From: Colimorpha_A sp045591885
GTDB lineage: Bacteria > Bacillota > Clostridia > Oscillospirales > CAG-272
NCBI GenBank assembly: GCA_045591885.1
Contig: JAZNTT010000012.1
Coordinates: forward strand, 1-29,846
DNA length: 29,846 nt
Reading direction: 5' to 3'
A program made the translations under genes and the position numbers. Every line of letters begins with the position of its first letter. Position 1 is the stretch's first letter. The notes under the pieces are model-generated. The model did not search any database, was not told the DNA's origin, and saw only the letters and a program-made list of their open reading frames with translations. Shown here piece after piece: positions 1-7,315 of the stretch.

Positions 1-507
1 ACCTACAAATATGCCTCCGATCTCGCTACCGAGATAGATAACTTCGGCTCGTTCTGCATCGGCGGTGCCTGCTACCCCGAATGTCACCCCGAAAGTGAGA
101 ACAGCGCACGCGATATTGAGGGACTTAAGCTCAAGGTCGAAAGCGGCTGTCAATACCTGACAACGCAGATGTTCTTTGATAACAATATCCTCTATAACTT
201 CATGTACCGTCTGCTCCGAGCAGGCGTTGACGTTCCCGTCGTTGCGGGAATAATGCCCGTCACGAGCGCTTCTCAGATCAAGAGGATCTGTTCGATCTCC
301 AAAAGCGCACTTCCCCAGCGTTTTCTACGCATCGTCGACCGTTACGGTGACGATCCCAACGCCATGCGTCAGGCGGGAATCGCTTACGCGACGGAGCAGA
401 TAATCGACCTCTACGCTAACGGCGTGAACGCCGTTCACGTTTACTCCATGAATAAGCCCGACGTCGCACGCGAGCTTAGGGACAACGTAAGTGAAATAAT
501 CAAATGA
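1..507 (+). CDS. metF: 5,10-methylenetetrahydrofolate reductase, 3' part
   Basis: This is the C-terminal 168 residues of a methylenetetrahydrofolate reductase; the 5' end lies outside the window. The enzyme reduces 5,10-methylene-THF to 5-methyl-THF, the methyl donor for MetH two genes downstream. The frame is open from base 1. It carries the family signatures GGACYPECHPE near the start (usually GAAYPE-x-H) and TTQMFFDN, which belong to the FAD/folate-binding TIM barrel. The last codons overlap the next gene by ATGA (504-507), so the two are translationally coupled. Identification is firm; promoter and start cannot be seen. Confidence 0.93.
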   Translation, partial: TYKYASDLATEIDNFGSFCIGGACYPECHPESENSARDIEGLKLKVESGCQYLTTQMFFDNNILYNFMYRLLRAGVDVPVVAGIMPVTSASQIKRICSISKSALPQRFLRIVDRYGDDPNAMRQAGIAYATEQIIDLYANGVNAVHVYSMNKPDVARELRDNVSEIIK

Positions 508-1073
508 TAAAGCACGGAATTTTAGCTCTTCCCGAGGTTAATCAAAACGAGCTTCGTGCTCGGCTCGGCTGTCTGCCTGAGAGCATTTTTCTCATTCCGA
601 AGTGCTTAAACGCGCTGAATGATTGCGTTTCGACGCGATTTGTCAGCCGTTTTTGCGATATCAGAAGGGCCGAAAACGGAATTGATCTCGGCTTTGGGGA
701 GATAACGTCAAAGGATCTCATAAAGAATCTCGGTCAGTGTAAGCGCGCGGCGGTCTTCGCCGTCACTTTGGGAAGCGACGTTGACCGACTTCTCATCAAG
801 CTCGGCAAGCTTATGCCGTCCGAGCAGTTCGTGACCGACGCTATTGCGTCGGCGCTGGCTGAAAGCGCTTGCGATGAAGCGGAAAAGCTCATTTTCGACG
901 GGCTATCACACGCTCCGCGCTTCAGCCCCGGCTACGGCGATCTTCCGCTTGAAACGCAAAAGCCGCTTCTATCCTTCCTTGATGCCGAAAAGACCGTCGG
1001 CATCACTCTTTCACCGTCGCTTCTCATGACTCCGACGAAATCAATTACAGCTATTGCGGGAATACTTGAATGA
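504..1073 (+). CDS. free-standing methionine synthase reactivation-domain protein
   Basis: A 189-residue protein resembling the C-terminal S-adenosylmethionine-binding activation domain of cobalamin-dependent methionine synthase. That domain reductively methylates the cofactor when it has oxidised to cob(II)alamin. The best evidence is the C-terminal stretch RFSPGYGDLPLETQ followed by GITLSPSLLMTPTKS, matching the RPAPGYP...G..LT.S..M.P pattern of the E. coli MetH activation domain. The N-terminal half is weakly conserved. It overlaps metF by ATGA at its 5' end and metH by ATGA at its 3' end, and the downstream MetH lacks this domain, which strongly supports the role. The electron donor is not encoded nearby. 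Confidence 0.82.
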   Translation: MIKHGILALPEVNQNELRARLGCLPESIFLIPKCLNALNDCVSTRFVSRFCDIRRAENGIDLGFGEITSKDLIKNLGQCKRAAVFAVTLGSDVDRLLIKLGKLMPSEQFVTDAIASALAESACDEAEKLIFDGLSHAPRFSPGYGDLPLETQKPLLSFLDAEKTVGITLSPSLLMTPTKSITAIAGILE

Positions 1074-3418
1074 AAAATTTTAGAAACGATCTGAAAAGTA
1101 AATACCTCTTTTTCGACGGCGGCACGGGTACCGTCCTGCAGTCGCTCGGCATTATGCCCGGTGAAGCGCCCGAAAGCTGGTCGCTCACGCACCCCGACAA
1201 GATAACCGAGCTTCACCGCGCGTATCTCAGCGCCGGCGCGAATATAATAAAAGCAAACACCTTTGGGATAAATCCCATAAAATACACTAATTACGCCGAG
1301 CTGATCTCGGCGTCGATCGCTTGCGCAAAAGAGGCGCTTTCTGACTATCCCGACGCATATCTTGCATACGATCTCGGTCCTCTCGGACGGCTTCTAAGCC
1401 CGCTCGGCGACCTTTCCTTTGAAGATGCGGTAAGCGCGTTTACGGCGTGCATTGAATGTGCAAAGGATAGTTGTGACCTTATTCTCATCGAAACGATGTC
1501 CGACAGCTATGAAACAAAGGCGGCTGTTATTGCCGCAAAAGAGACCTGTGACCTACCGATAGTCGTAACGAACGCCTACGGCGAGGACGGCAAGGTCATG
1601 ACGGGCGCGGATGCAGAAACGATGTCAGTGCTCCTCGAGGGACTCGGCGTTGACGCATTCGGCGCGAACTGCTCGTTCGGACCCGATATGATGCTTCCGA
1701 TTGCGGAAAAGCTCCTTTCGGTGTCATCGACCCCCATAGTTATGAACCCGAATGCAGGTCTTCCGACCGTAGTTAACGGAAAAACGCTCTACACGACAAC
1801 GCCCGCAGAATTCGCAAAATATATAAGAGAAATGGCAATAATGGGCGTGACGCTCCTCGGCGGCTGCTGCGGAACGACGCCCGAGCATATAAAAGAAGCG
1901 GTCAAGGCAGTAAATGACGTGCCGTTCAAAGCGCCGACCGAGAAGAACGAGACCGTCGTTTCCTCTTATGCAAAAGCAGTGAAAATCGGTAACGACCCGA
2001 TACTTATCGGCGAGAGAATAAACCCCACAGGCAAACCGAAGCTCAAAGCCGCGCTCCGCGAAAACGACATTTCTTATCTGCTTATCGAGGCGAGCCGCGA
2101 GGAAGAAGCGGGCGCACATATTCTCGACGTAAACGTGGGTCTACCCGATATAGATGAAGCCGAGATGATGAAAAAGGCAGTTAAGGAACTCCAAAGCGTA
2201 ACCGCACTTCCGCTTCAGCTCGATTCCTCCGACCCGAAGGCACTTGAGGGTGCTATGCGTATCTACAACGGCAAGCCGCTCGTCAATTCGGTAAACGGCG
2301 AAAAGGAAAAAATGGACGCCGTCTTCCCTCTTGTCAAAAAATACGGCGGAACGGTAGTTGCGCTCACGATGGACGAAAACGGTATTCCGAATACCGTCGA
2401 CGGCAGAACTGAAATTGCGCTCAAAATTGCCTCTGAAGCCGCTAAATACGGAATAAAGAAAAAGGATATAATCGTCGATCCCCTTGCCCTTTCGGTCTCT
2501 GCCGACAAGAACAGCGCTTTAGTCACTCTCGGTGCGGTCAAAAGGATCACCGAGCTTGGCTTCAGAACCGTGCTCGGCGTGTCGAATATCTCCTTTGGGC
2601 TTCCCGAACGCGAGAAGATTAATTCTACATTCTTCGCTCTTGCCCTCGAAAACGGGCTTTCCTCCGCCATCATGAATCCGTTTTCTGCTTCAATGCTCGA
2701 CACTTATCACGCATTCAGAGTGCTTCACGGACTTGATAACGGATGCCTTGACTACATTTCATGCGCCGACAAGGCAAAGACGGAAAAGGCAGAAGCGCCG
2801 CAAGCAGACCTCACGCTTTCATACTGCATTCTCAAGGGAATGGCAAAGGAAGCGTCGGAAATTGCATCAAGGGTAAAAAGCGATCCCCTCGGCGTTATAA
2901 ACGCAGAAATTATCCCCGCGCTGAACGAGATCGGTCAGCAGTTTGAGGATAAAAAGGCGTATCTGCCACAGCTCCTTATGAGCGCGGACGCGGCAAGCGG
3001 TGCTATCTCGGAGCTTAAAAAGCTTATGCCGAGCGCGTCTGACGGCGGAAAGGGCGCCGTAATTCTCGCGACTGTCAAGGGCGACATTCACGATATAGGA
3101 AAGAACATCGTCAAGGTGCTTCTTGAAAGCTACGGCTTCAAGGTCTACGACCTCGGGCGCGACGTTTCGCCCAAAAGTGTCCTTGACGCTGTCAAAAATA
3201 CCGACTGCAAGCTCGTCGGCTTAAGTGCTCTTATGACGACGACTGTACCGAGCATGGAAAAGACCGTCTCGCTTCTGCATGAATATGACCCCGAGATAAA
3301 GGTAATGGTCGGTGGCGCGGTGCTAAACGAGGAATACGCCCGTAATATCGGCGCGGATAAGTATTCCCCCGATGCAATGGGCGCGGTAAGATTTGCAGAG
3401 GAATTTTACGGAAGATAA
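1070..3418 (+). CDS. metH: cobalamin-dependent methionine synthase, short form without activation domain
   Basis: Transfers the methyl group of 5-methyl-THF through cobalamin to homocysteine, giving methionine. It has 782 residues against about 1,230 for E. coli MetH. Domain order: homocysteine S-methyltransferase barrel (about 1-290) with the zinc cysteines in GANCSFGPD (C201) and GGCCGTT (C266, C267); pterin-binding barrel (about 310-570, ILIGERINPTGKPKL); helical cap (about 590-665); B12-binding Rossmann domain with D672-x-H674-x-x-G677, where His674 would be the lower cobalt ligand. The chain stops after the B12 domain, and the missing activation module is supplied by the gene just upstream. 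The start is fixed by the ATGA overlap. No clear terminator follows, only repeat hairpins. Confidence 0.96.
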   Translation: MKNFRNDLKSKYLFFDGGTGTVLQSLGIMPGEAPESWSLTHPDKITELHRAYLSAGANIIKANTFGINPIKYTNYAELISASIACAKEALSDYPDAYLAYDLGPLGRLLSPLGDLSFEDAVSAFTACIECAKDSCDLILIETMSDSYETKAAVIAAKETCDLPIVVTNAYGEDGKVMTGADAETMSVLLEGLGVDAFGANCSFGPDMMLPIAEKLLSVSSTPIVMNPNAGLPTVVNGKTLYTTTPAEFAKYIREMAIMGVTLLGGCCGTTPEHIKEAVKAVNDVPFKAPTEKNETVVSSYAKAVKIGNDPILIGERINPTGKPKLKAALRENDISYLLIEASREEEAGAHILDVNVGLPDIDEAEMMKKAVKELQSVTALPLQLDSSDPKALEGAMRIYNGKPLVNSVNGEKEKMDAVFPLVKKYGGTVVALTMDENGIPNTVDGRTEIALKIASEAAKYGIKKKDIIVDPLALSVSADKNSALVTLGAVKRITELGFRTVLGVSNISFGLPEREKINSTFFALALENGLSSAIMNPFSASMLDTYHAFRVLHGLDNGCLDYISCADKAKTEKAEAPQADLTLSYCILKGMAKEASEIASRVKSDPLGVINAEIIPALNEIGQQFEDKKAYLPQLLMSADAASGAISELKKLMPSASDGGKGAVILATVKGDIHDIGKNIVKVLLESYGFKVYDLGRDVSPKSVLDAVKNTDCKLVGLSALMTTTVPSMEKTVSLLHEYDPEIKVMVGGAVLNEEYARNIGADKYSPDAMGAVRFAEEFYGR

Positions 3419-3460
3419 TCACTCTGTCGCAGAAGCCAAAGCTCTTCGCCACGTTTACAT

Positions 3461-3627
3461 ACCTTCTCCAGTGGGAGAAGGTGGCAAAGAGGTAAACCTC
3501 GGACGGATGAGGTGTCTAAAAAGCGAACTTACTCCTCATCCACCGCTTCGCCGGAACCCCCAAAGCTCGACAAGCTCGCTTCGGGGAACCCCTGCGCCGC
3601 GGTCCCCCTTCTCCCTCAGGAGAAGGT
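3461..3627. repeat. composite inverted intergenic repeat (modules M2 and M3)
   Basis: The gap between metH and cysK is largely a palindromic repeat. The left end (3461-3482) reads ACCTTCTCCAGTGGGAGAAG and continues to GGATGAGG at 3505-3512. The right half mirrors it: CCTCATCC at 3534-3541 and the block CTTCTCCCTCAGGAGAAGGT ending at 3627. The CCTCATCCACCG...GGTCCCCCTTC arm recurs at 20407-20460. The inner segment 3545-3597 recurs in reverse complement at 18401-18449. The open frame running through here in phase with cysK is not coding. Confidence 0.8.
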
Positions 3628-3671
3628 ATTTGTCAAGATTCTTCAACCCCTATAAACAAAGGAACCTCACA

Positions 3672-4580
3672 ATGAAAATTCACGAAAATATCGTATCAAC
3701 GATCGGATCGACGCCGCTTGTGCGGTTGAACCGATTTTTCCCACAGGGAAATCTGATCGCAAAGCTTGAATATTTTAATCCCGCAGGGAGCGCAAAGGAC
3801 CGCGTTGCCGCTTCGATGATCGCCGACGCAGAAAGCAAGGGGCTTCTTAAGCCGAGCTCCGTCATAATCGAGCCAACGAGCGGAAACACAGGTATAGGTC
3901 TCGCCGCTGTCGGCGCGTCGAAGGGCTATAAGGTGATCCTCACGATGCCCGACACTATGAGCATTGAGCGCCGACGTCTGCTTTCCGCATACGGCGCGGA
4001 AATAGTCCTCACCGACGGAAAGCTCGGCATGGCGGGCGCGATAGCGGAAGCCGAGCGCCTCGCTCAAAAATACGATAATTCCTTCATCGCAGGTCAGTTT
4101 GACAATCCGTCAAACCCCGACGCACACTATAAAACGACGGGCCCCGAGATTTGGAACGATACGGACGGCAAGGTCGATATATTCGTCAGCGGAATCGGCA
4201 CGGGCGGTACTCTATCGGGCACGGGAAAGTATCTTAAGGAAATGAATCCGAATATCAAGATTGTCGGCTTTGAGCCGTCCTCCTCCCCCCTTATCACGGA
4301 GGGCAAATCAAGCGCGCACGGCATTCAGGGAATCGGCGCTAACTTCGTGCCGAAAAATTACGACGCGTCGGTCTGCGACGAGGTCGTGACCATTTCAGAC
4401 ACAGACGCATTCGAATGTGCAAAGACGCTCGCTCGCACAGAGGGCTTCCTCGTCGGCATCAGCTCGGGCGCTTCGCTTTTCGCCGCGTCAAAGATCGCAC
4501 GCAAAAACCCCGATAAAACAGTCGTTGCCCTCCTCCCCGACGGCGGAGAAAGATACCTTTCAACGGGGATATTTGATTAA
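3672..4580 (+). CDS. cysK: cysteine synthase A (O-acetylserine sulfhydrylase)
   Basis: PLP enzyme making L-cysteine from O-acetylserine and sulfide in the cytoplasm. It has 302 residues, normal for CysK. The PLP lysine is K42 in NPAGSAKDRVA, the substrate loop is TSGNTG (69-74), and the phosphate-binding glycine loop is GTGGTLSGTG. The frame is open 279 bases further upstream, but that stretch is the repeat at 3461-3627. The ATG at 3672 begins MKIHENIVSTIGSTPLVRLN, the standard N-terminus, with AAAGGA about 9 bases before it. A possible TTGTCA/TATAAA pair at about 3629-3655 has only 15-bp spacing and is doubtful. The gene may be read from the metF-metH operon. It ends at a strong hairpin shared with the convergent gene. 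Confidence 0.95.
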   Translation: MKIHENIVSTIGSTPLVRLNRFFPQGNLIAKLEYFNPAGSAKDRVAASMIADAESKGLLKPSSVIIEPTSGNTGIGLAAVGASKGYKVILTMPDTMSIERRRLLSAYGAEIVLTDGKLGMAGAIAEAERLAQKYDNSFIAGQFDNPSNPDAHYKTTGPEIWNDTDGKVDIFVSGIGTGGTLSGTGKYLKEMNPNIKIVGFEPSSSPLITEGKSSAHGIQGIGANFVPKNYDASVCDEVVTISDTDAFECAKTLARTEGFLVGISSGASLFAASKIARKNPDKTVVALLPDGGERYLSTGIFD

Positions 4581-4583
4581 TAA

Positions 4584-4612
4584 AAGCTCCGAGAACTAAG
4601 TTCTCGGAGCTT
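4584..4612. terminator. bidirectional terminator between cysK and the 4619 gene
   Basis: A 14-bp near-perfect hairpin, AAGCTCCGAGAACT pairing with AGTTCTCGGAGCTT, lies directly after the cysK stop and just beyond the stop of the convergent gene. It is flanked by CTTTATT on one side and, read on the minus strand, by TTTTATT on the other, so it can serve both genes. Confidence 0.85.
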
Positions 4613-4618
4613 GCTTTA

Positions 4619-4954
4619 TTATAAGGTTTCTTGCAAAAAGTCGAAGAATCTTTCCCACGGCTCGACCATGAAAAAGGCGATTACCGCGGCGGCGACGGAT
4701 TGCAGCCACCATATATATTTATGATACCCCAATTTGTCGGACACGTTGTAATTAAATATCACAGTTAAAACAAGTGCGACGGTGCAAAGAATGCCGAGAA
4801 TGAATGAAAACCAATACAAATTCGGAAAATATGCACCCATCGCGGTAGCGGTAATCGATCCCAAGCATTTGAACAGACATTCTGTTCCAAGACTCAGCAA
4901 CAATGCGTATACAACGGCAAAAAGCGCCGAGAATAAATATCTGTACTTTTTCAT
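4619..4954 (-). CDS. small integral membrane protein, unknown function
   Basis: A 111-residue protein I do not recognise. It has three hydrophobic segments (about 7-31, 46-69 and 82-97), a basic N-terminus (MKKYRY) and no cleavable signal, so it should sit in the cytoplasmic membrane. The loop after the second helix is NVSDKLGYHKYIWW and the tail is acidic/aromatic. It is monocistronic: a TTGACA-17-TATACT promoter lies at 4978-5006 and the terminator at 4584-4612. The ribosome site is AAGGGA about 10 bases before the ATG. It could belong to one of the small DUF membrane families; no function is proposed. Confidence 0.75.
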   Translation of the reverse strand: MKKYRYLFSALFAVVYALLLSLGTECLFKCLGSITATAMGAYFPNLYWFSFILGILCTVALVLTVIFNYNVSDKLGYHKYIWWLQSVAAAVIAFFMVEPWERFFDFLQETL

Positions 4955-4977
4955 TCCTTCACCGTCCCTTCGGCTTT

Positions 4978-5006
4978 AGTATAGCATTGTTTGGGCGGTT
5001 TGTCAA
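4978..5006 (-). promoter_or_regulatory. sigma-A promoter of the small membrane protein gene
   Basis: On the minus strand, TTGACA (5001-5006) and TATACT (4978-4983) are separated by exactly 17 bp. The start codon at 4954 lies about 24 bases beyond the -10 box. Confidence 0.8.
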
Positions 5007-5128
5007 TGAAGAATTCGTGCAGGCGGCATAACTCACCGGTCGCATAGTCGTCTGCCCTCGCCTCGATACACTTGGCTCGTCACACTCCTTGCTTTGCGGT
5101 GCAGTTCAAACCTATCGGTATCATATCC

Positions 5129-5164
5129 AAAACAAAAAGCACCCTATTTGGTGCTTTTTGTTTT
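5129..5164. terminator. terminator directly after tRNA-Cys
   Basis: A 15-bp perfect inverted repeat, AAAACAAAAAGCACC and its complement, encloses a 6-base loop (CTATTT). On the minus strand it begins at the encoded CCA of tRNA-Cys and ends in a U-rich run. The 110 bases beyond it (about 5018-5128) hold no gene or signal I can identify. Confidence 0.85.
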
Positions 5165-5238
5165 GGAGGCGACATCCAGATTTGAACTGGAGAATAACGG
5201 TTTTGCAGACCGTGGCCTTACCACTTGGCTATGTCGCC
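5164..5238 (-). tRNA. tRNA-Cys (GCA)
   Basis: The reverse strand folds as a full cloverleaf starting GGCGACATAGCCAAG and ending in TGTCGCC, U73 and an encoded CCA (5164-5166). The acceptor stem is GGCGACA/TGTCGCC. The anticodon loop CTGCAAA has anticodon GCA, and the T-loop is TTCAAAT. U73 is a normal cysteine identity base. The promoter lies at 5256-5284. Confidence 0.97.
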
Positions 5239-5255
5239 GTATTCGGAACATGGGT

Positions 5256-5284
5256 ATTATATCACGGAGCGGGCGTTTTGTCAA
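5256..5284 (-). promoter_or_regulatory. promoter of tRNA-Cys
   Basis: Minus-strand TTGACA (5279-5284) and TATAAT (5256-5261) match consensus perfectly with a 17-bp spacer. The mature tRNA begins 18 bases downstream of the -10 box. Confidence 0.9.
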
Positions 5285-5362
5285 TGGATTTTGCGAAATT
5301 ATTTTTGTTGGGTTTTGTATTATTATATGGAAAACGGCGAAAAAGGTTAATAGAACGGTAAT

Positions 5363-5719
5363 TCATTTTGTGTTATCTTTTGCGGTGTTGATTGAGGCAA
5401 TAAGAATTCTCTTTATCTCCAAACAGTCATTCAAAAGCGATTTTCCCATATCCTCATTTATATATTCAGACATCGTAAGCAGCTTCAACCAATATTCCGT
5501 TTCAGCCGTTTCCTTCAAGGCAATATGCATTTTAGAAATAAAATCCGCTTTACTCTGACCATAGTTAGCTTCATTTATATTTGCGCCAATACTCGTACCG
5601 CTACGAACTATTTGTTTTGAAATAATTGTTTCCTTTTTCGTTTTAATTAAATATTGATGAAGCTTTATAATGCGCGAAGCAAAAGCAATAGATTTATCAA
5701 TCAAAAAATTCTCTTTCAT
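5363..5719 (-). CDS. four-helix bundle protein (S23 / 23S rRNA IVS-type family)
   Basis: A 118-residue all-helical protein of the four-helix bundle family (TIGR02436 type). Members were first found in intervening sequences of 23S rRNA genes but are mostly encoded on their own. The diagnostic core is RSGTSIGANINEA (39-51), followed by SKADFISKMHIALKE and ETEYWLKLL (56-81). Its molecular role is not established; structures suggest oligomeric, possibly RNA- or protein-binding bundles. The ATG has GAGGTG 5 bases upstream and a promoter at 5744-5772. It sits between tRNA-Cys and the tRNA cluster. A fragment of a second family member remains at 29362-29436. Confidence 0.92.
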   Translation of the reverse strand: MKENFLIDKSIAFASRIIKLHQYLIKTKKETIISKQIVRSGTSIGANINEANYGQSKADFISKMHIALKETAETEYWLKLLTMSEYINEDMGKSLLNDCLEIKRILIASINTAKDNTK

Positions 5720-5743
5720 AACAACACCTCATTCTTTAGAGTC

Positions 5744-5772
5744 ACTATACCATTAATCCACATCTTTTCCAA
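5744..5772 (-). promoter_or_regulatory. probable promoter of the four-helix bundle gene
   Basis: Minus-strand TTGGAA (5767-5772) and TATAGT (5744-5749) are 17 bp apart and sit 25 bases before the ATG at 5719. The -35 box is weaker than its neighbours' boxes. Confidence 0.6.
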
Positions 5773-5813
5773 TTTATAAAAAAGCTTTTTGACCAACGGG
5801 AAAAAAGCTACCT

Positions 5814-5899
5814 TAATTATTCATTCTTCATTCTTCATCAGCGAAGCGACTTCATTATTCATTAAAAATCCGCTTTTATTTAATGAATAGTGAATAATA
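5814..5899. repeat. AT-rich imperfect inverted repeat
   Basis: The segment contains ATTATTCATTCTTCATTC near the left end and TTTAATGAATAGTGAATAAT at the right end, so the ends are loosely complementary. Inside, ATTCTTC is repeated in tandem and CATTAAA pairs with TTTAATG around AAATCCGCTTT. It lies between the four-helix bundle gene and the tRNA terminator, with no reading frame. It looks like a small mobile-type or hairpin repeat with no second copy in this window. Confidence 0.5.
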
Positions 5900-5900
5900 C

Positions 5901-5940
5901 AAGCAAAAATCCGCCTTCTTACGAAAGCGGATTTTTGCTT
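5901..5940 (-). terminator. terminator of the Val-Asp-Phe-Gly tRNA cluster
   Basis: AAGCAAAAATCCGC (5901-5914) pairs perfectly with GCGGATTTTTGCTT (5927-5940) around a 12-base loop. On the minus strand the hairpin starts at the encoded CCA of tRNA-Gly and its descending arm carries a U run. Confidence 0.75.
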
Positions 5941-6015
5941 GGAGCGGATTACGGGGCTCGAACCCGCCACCTCCACCTTGGCAAGGTGGCGCTCTACCAA
6001 ATGAGCTAAATCCGC
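5940..6015 (-). tRNA. tRNA-Gly (GCC)
   Basis: The reverse strand begins GCGGATTTAGCTCATTTGG and closes with AATCCGC, U73 and an encoded CCA. The anticodon loop TTGCCAA gives GCC. All stems pair, and the T-loop is TTCGAGC. It is the last tRNA of a four-gene cluster. Confidence 0.97.
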
Positions 6016-6020
6016 GTATA

Positions 6021-6096
6021 TGGTGCCTCGAGTCGGAATTGAACCAACGACACGTAGATTTTCAGTCTACTGCTCTACCAACTGAGCTATCGAGGC
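6021..6096 (-). tRNA. tRNA-Phe (GAA)
   Basis: The acceptor stem GCCTCGA pairs with TCGAGGC, followed by A73 and an encoded CCA (6021-6023). The anticodon stem GTAGA/TCTAC encloses CTGAAAA, anticodon GAA. The loop continues AA after the anticodon, as expected for a tRNA modified at A37 by the MiaA/MiaB pathway. Confidence 0.97.
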
Positions 6097-6143
6097 ATAT
6101 TCGGCAACTCAGTAAGATATGGCAGAATGCCGAAATAAAAAAG

Positions 6144-6220
6144 TGGCGACCCGAAGGGGACTCGAACCCCTGACCTCTAGCGTGACAGGCTAGCGTTCTA
6201 ACCAACTGAACTACCGGGCC
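6144..6220 (-). tRNA. tRNA-Asp (GTC)
   Basis: It starts GGCCCGGTAGTTCAG, and the acceptor pairs with TCGGGTC through two G-U pairs. G73 and CCA are encoded at 6144-6147. The anticodon loop CTGTCAC gives GTC. The GUN anticodon makes it a substrate of the Tgt encoded at 8764-9939. Confidence 0.96.
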
Positions 6221-6224
6221 GTAA

Positions 6225-6300
6225 TGGTGGGAACAATAGGGCTCGAACCTATGACCCTCTGCTTGTAAGGCAGATGCTCTCCCAGCTGAGCTATGCTCCC
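6225..6300 (-). tRNA. tRNA-Val (TAC)
   Basis: It starts GGGAGCATAGCTCAG and ends TGTTCCC, A73 and an encoded CCA (6225-6227). The anticodon loop TTACAA gives TAC. It is the first gene of the cluster, about 35 bases downstream of a perfect promoter. Confidence 0.97.
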
Positions 6301-6334
6301 ATTGTTTCGCAGGCTCTTGCCTTGCGACTTTGAT

Positions 6335-6363
6335 ATTATATCACAACGCTTTTCCTTTGTCAA
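6335..6363 (-). promoter_or_regulatory. consensus promoter of the tRNA cluster
   Basis: Minus-strand TTGACA (6358-6363) and TATAAT (6335-6340) match the sigma-A consensus at all 12 positions with a 17-bp spacer, as expected for a stable-RNA operon. Confidence 0.93.
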
Positions 6364-6403
6364 CACCTTTTTTTAATTTTTTTAAAAAAGTTTTTTTACA
6401 CTC

Positions 6404-6432
6404 TTGACATGCCCTATTTCATGCCTTATAAT
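6404..6432 (+). promoter_or_regulatory. consensus promoter of pdxY-SDR
   Basis: TTGACA (6404-6409) and TATAAT (6427-6432) are perfect and 17 bp apart. The point lies back to back with the tRNA promoter, separated by a T/A-rich stretch (6366-6400). The pdxY ATG is 33 bases beyond the -10 box. Confidence 0.92.
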
Positions 6433-6464
6433 ACTCTTATCATTTATATGAAAGGGATGATACT

Positions 6465-7313
6465 ATGTTCCAAACAAGAGTAATGTCAATTCAAGACATC
6501 TCCTGCTTCGGAAAATGCTCGCTCACGGTTGCGCTTCCGATAATGTCGGCAATGGGCGCCGAGACCTGTATTATTCCGACAGCAATTCTTTCAACACACA
6601 CGGGTGGCTTTACCGGCTTCACCTATCGTGACCTTACCGAGGACATCCCGAAGATCGCAGATCATTGGAAGTCTATCGGGCTGGAATTCAATGCTATATC
6701 GACGGGCTATCTTGGATCGTTCGAGCAGATAGCGATCGTAAAGGATATATTTGCGAAATTCGGTGAAGGAGCTATCAAATTTGTTGATCCCGTAATGGCT
6801 GACAACGGTAAGCTCTACACCGGCTTCACTCCCGAGTTTGCACGCGAGATGGCAAGCCTTTGCGCGCAGGCGGACATTATCGTACCGAATATGACCGAAG
6901 CGTGCTTTATGCTCGGCATGGAGTATAAGGAAGGTCCTTATTCCGAAGAATACATAAAGGATATTCTTAAGAAGCTCGCTGACCTCGGTGCAAACGTCGC
7001 GGCGATGACGGGCGTCGTGCTTGACAGCGCACCCGACAGACAGGGCGTTATCGCGTACGATAAGAGCAAAGACGAATTTTGTTCCTATTTTAACGAAAAT
7101 CTCCCCGTAAAGTTCCACGGAACGGGCGACATTTTCGCATCGACCATGTGCGGCGCGCTTGCGCTCGGACGCGGTCTTGAATATTCTATCCGCGTTGCGG
7201 TCGATTATACGGTCGAATGCATAAAGAAATCAATAGGCGACGACGAGCACAAGTACGGCGTGCGCTTTGAAGAATGTATCGGCTATCTTACCGAGTATCT
7301 TAAAGGAGAATAA
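6465..7313 (+). CDS. pdxY: pyridoxal/pyridoxine kinase (PdxY/PdxK type)
   Basis: Phosphorylates vitamin B6 vitamers with ATP in the PLP salvage pathway. It is a 282-residue ribokinase-fold protein. It shows MSIQDISCFGKCSLTVALP at the N-terminus, the substrate segment THTGGFTGF, VDPVMADNGKLY, IVPNMTEACFMLG, and the catalytic anion-hole motif GTGD with Asp222 as general base. The ATG has AAAGGGA 7 bases upstream and a consensus promoter. The SDR gene follows 2 bases after the stop and is surely co-transcribed. Whether pyridoxal, pyridoxine or pyridoxamine is preferred cannot be told from sequence. Confidence 0.92.
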   Translation: MFQTRVMSIQDISCFGKCSLTVALPIMSAMGAETCIIPTAILSTHTGGFTGFTYRDLTEDIPKIADHWKSIGLEFNAISTGYLGSFEQIAIVKDIFAKFGEGAIKFVDPVMADNGKLYTGFTPEFAREMASLCAQADIIVPNMTEACFMLGMEYKEGPYSEEYIKDILKKLADLGANVAAMTGVVLDSAPDRQGVIAYDKSKDEFCSYFNENLPVKFHGTGDIFASTMCGALALGRGLEYSIRVAVDYTVECIKKSIGDDEHKYGVRFEECIGYLTEYLKGE

Positions 7314-7315
7314 CA

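Noticed and set aside
3393..3671. In-frame N-terminal extension of cysK
   Set aside because: The extension is encoded by the inverted repeat at 3461-3627 and has no homology to CysK. The ATG at 3672 has a ribosome site and begins the normal CysK N-terminus.
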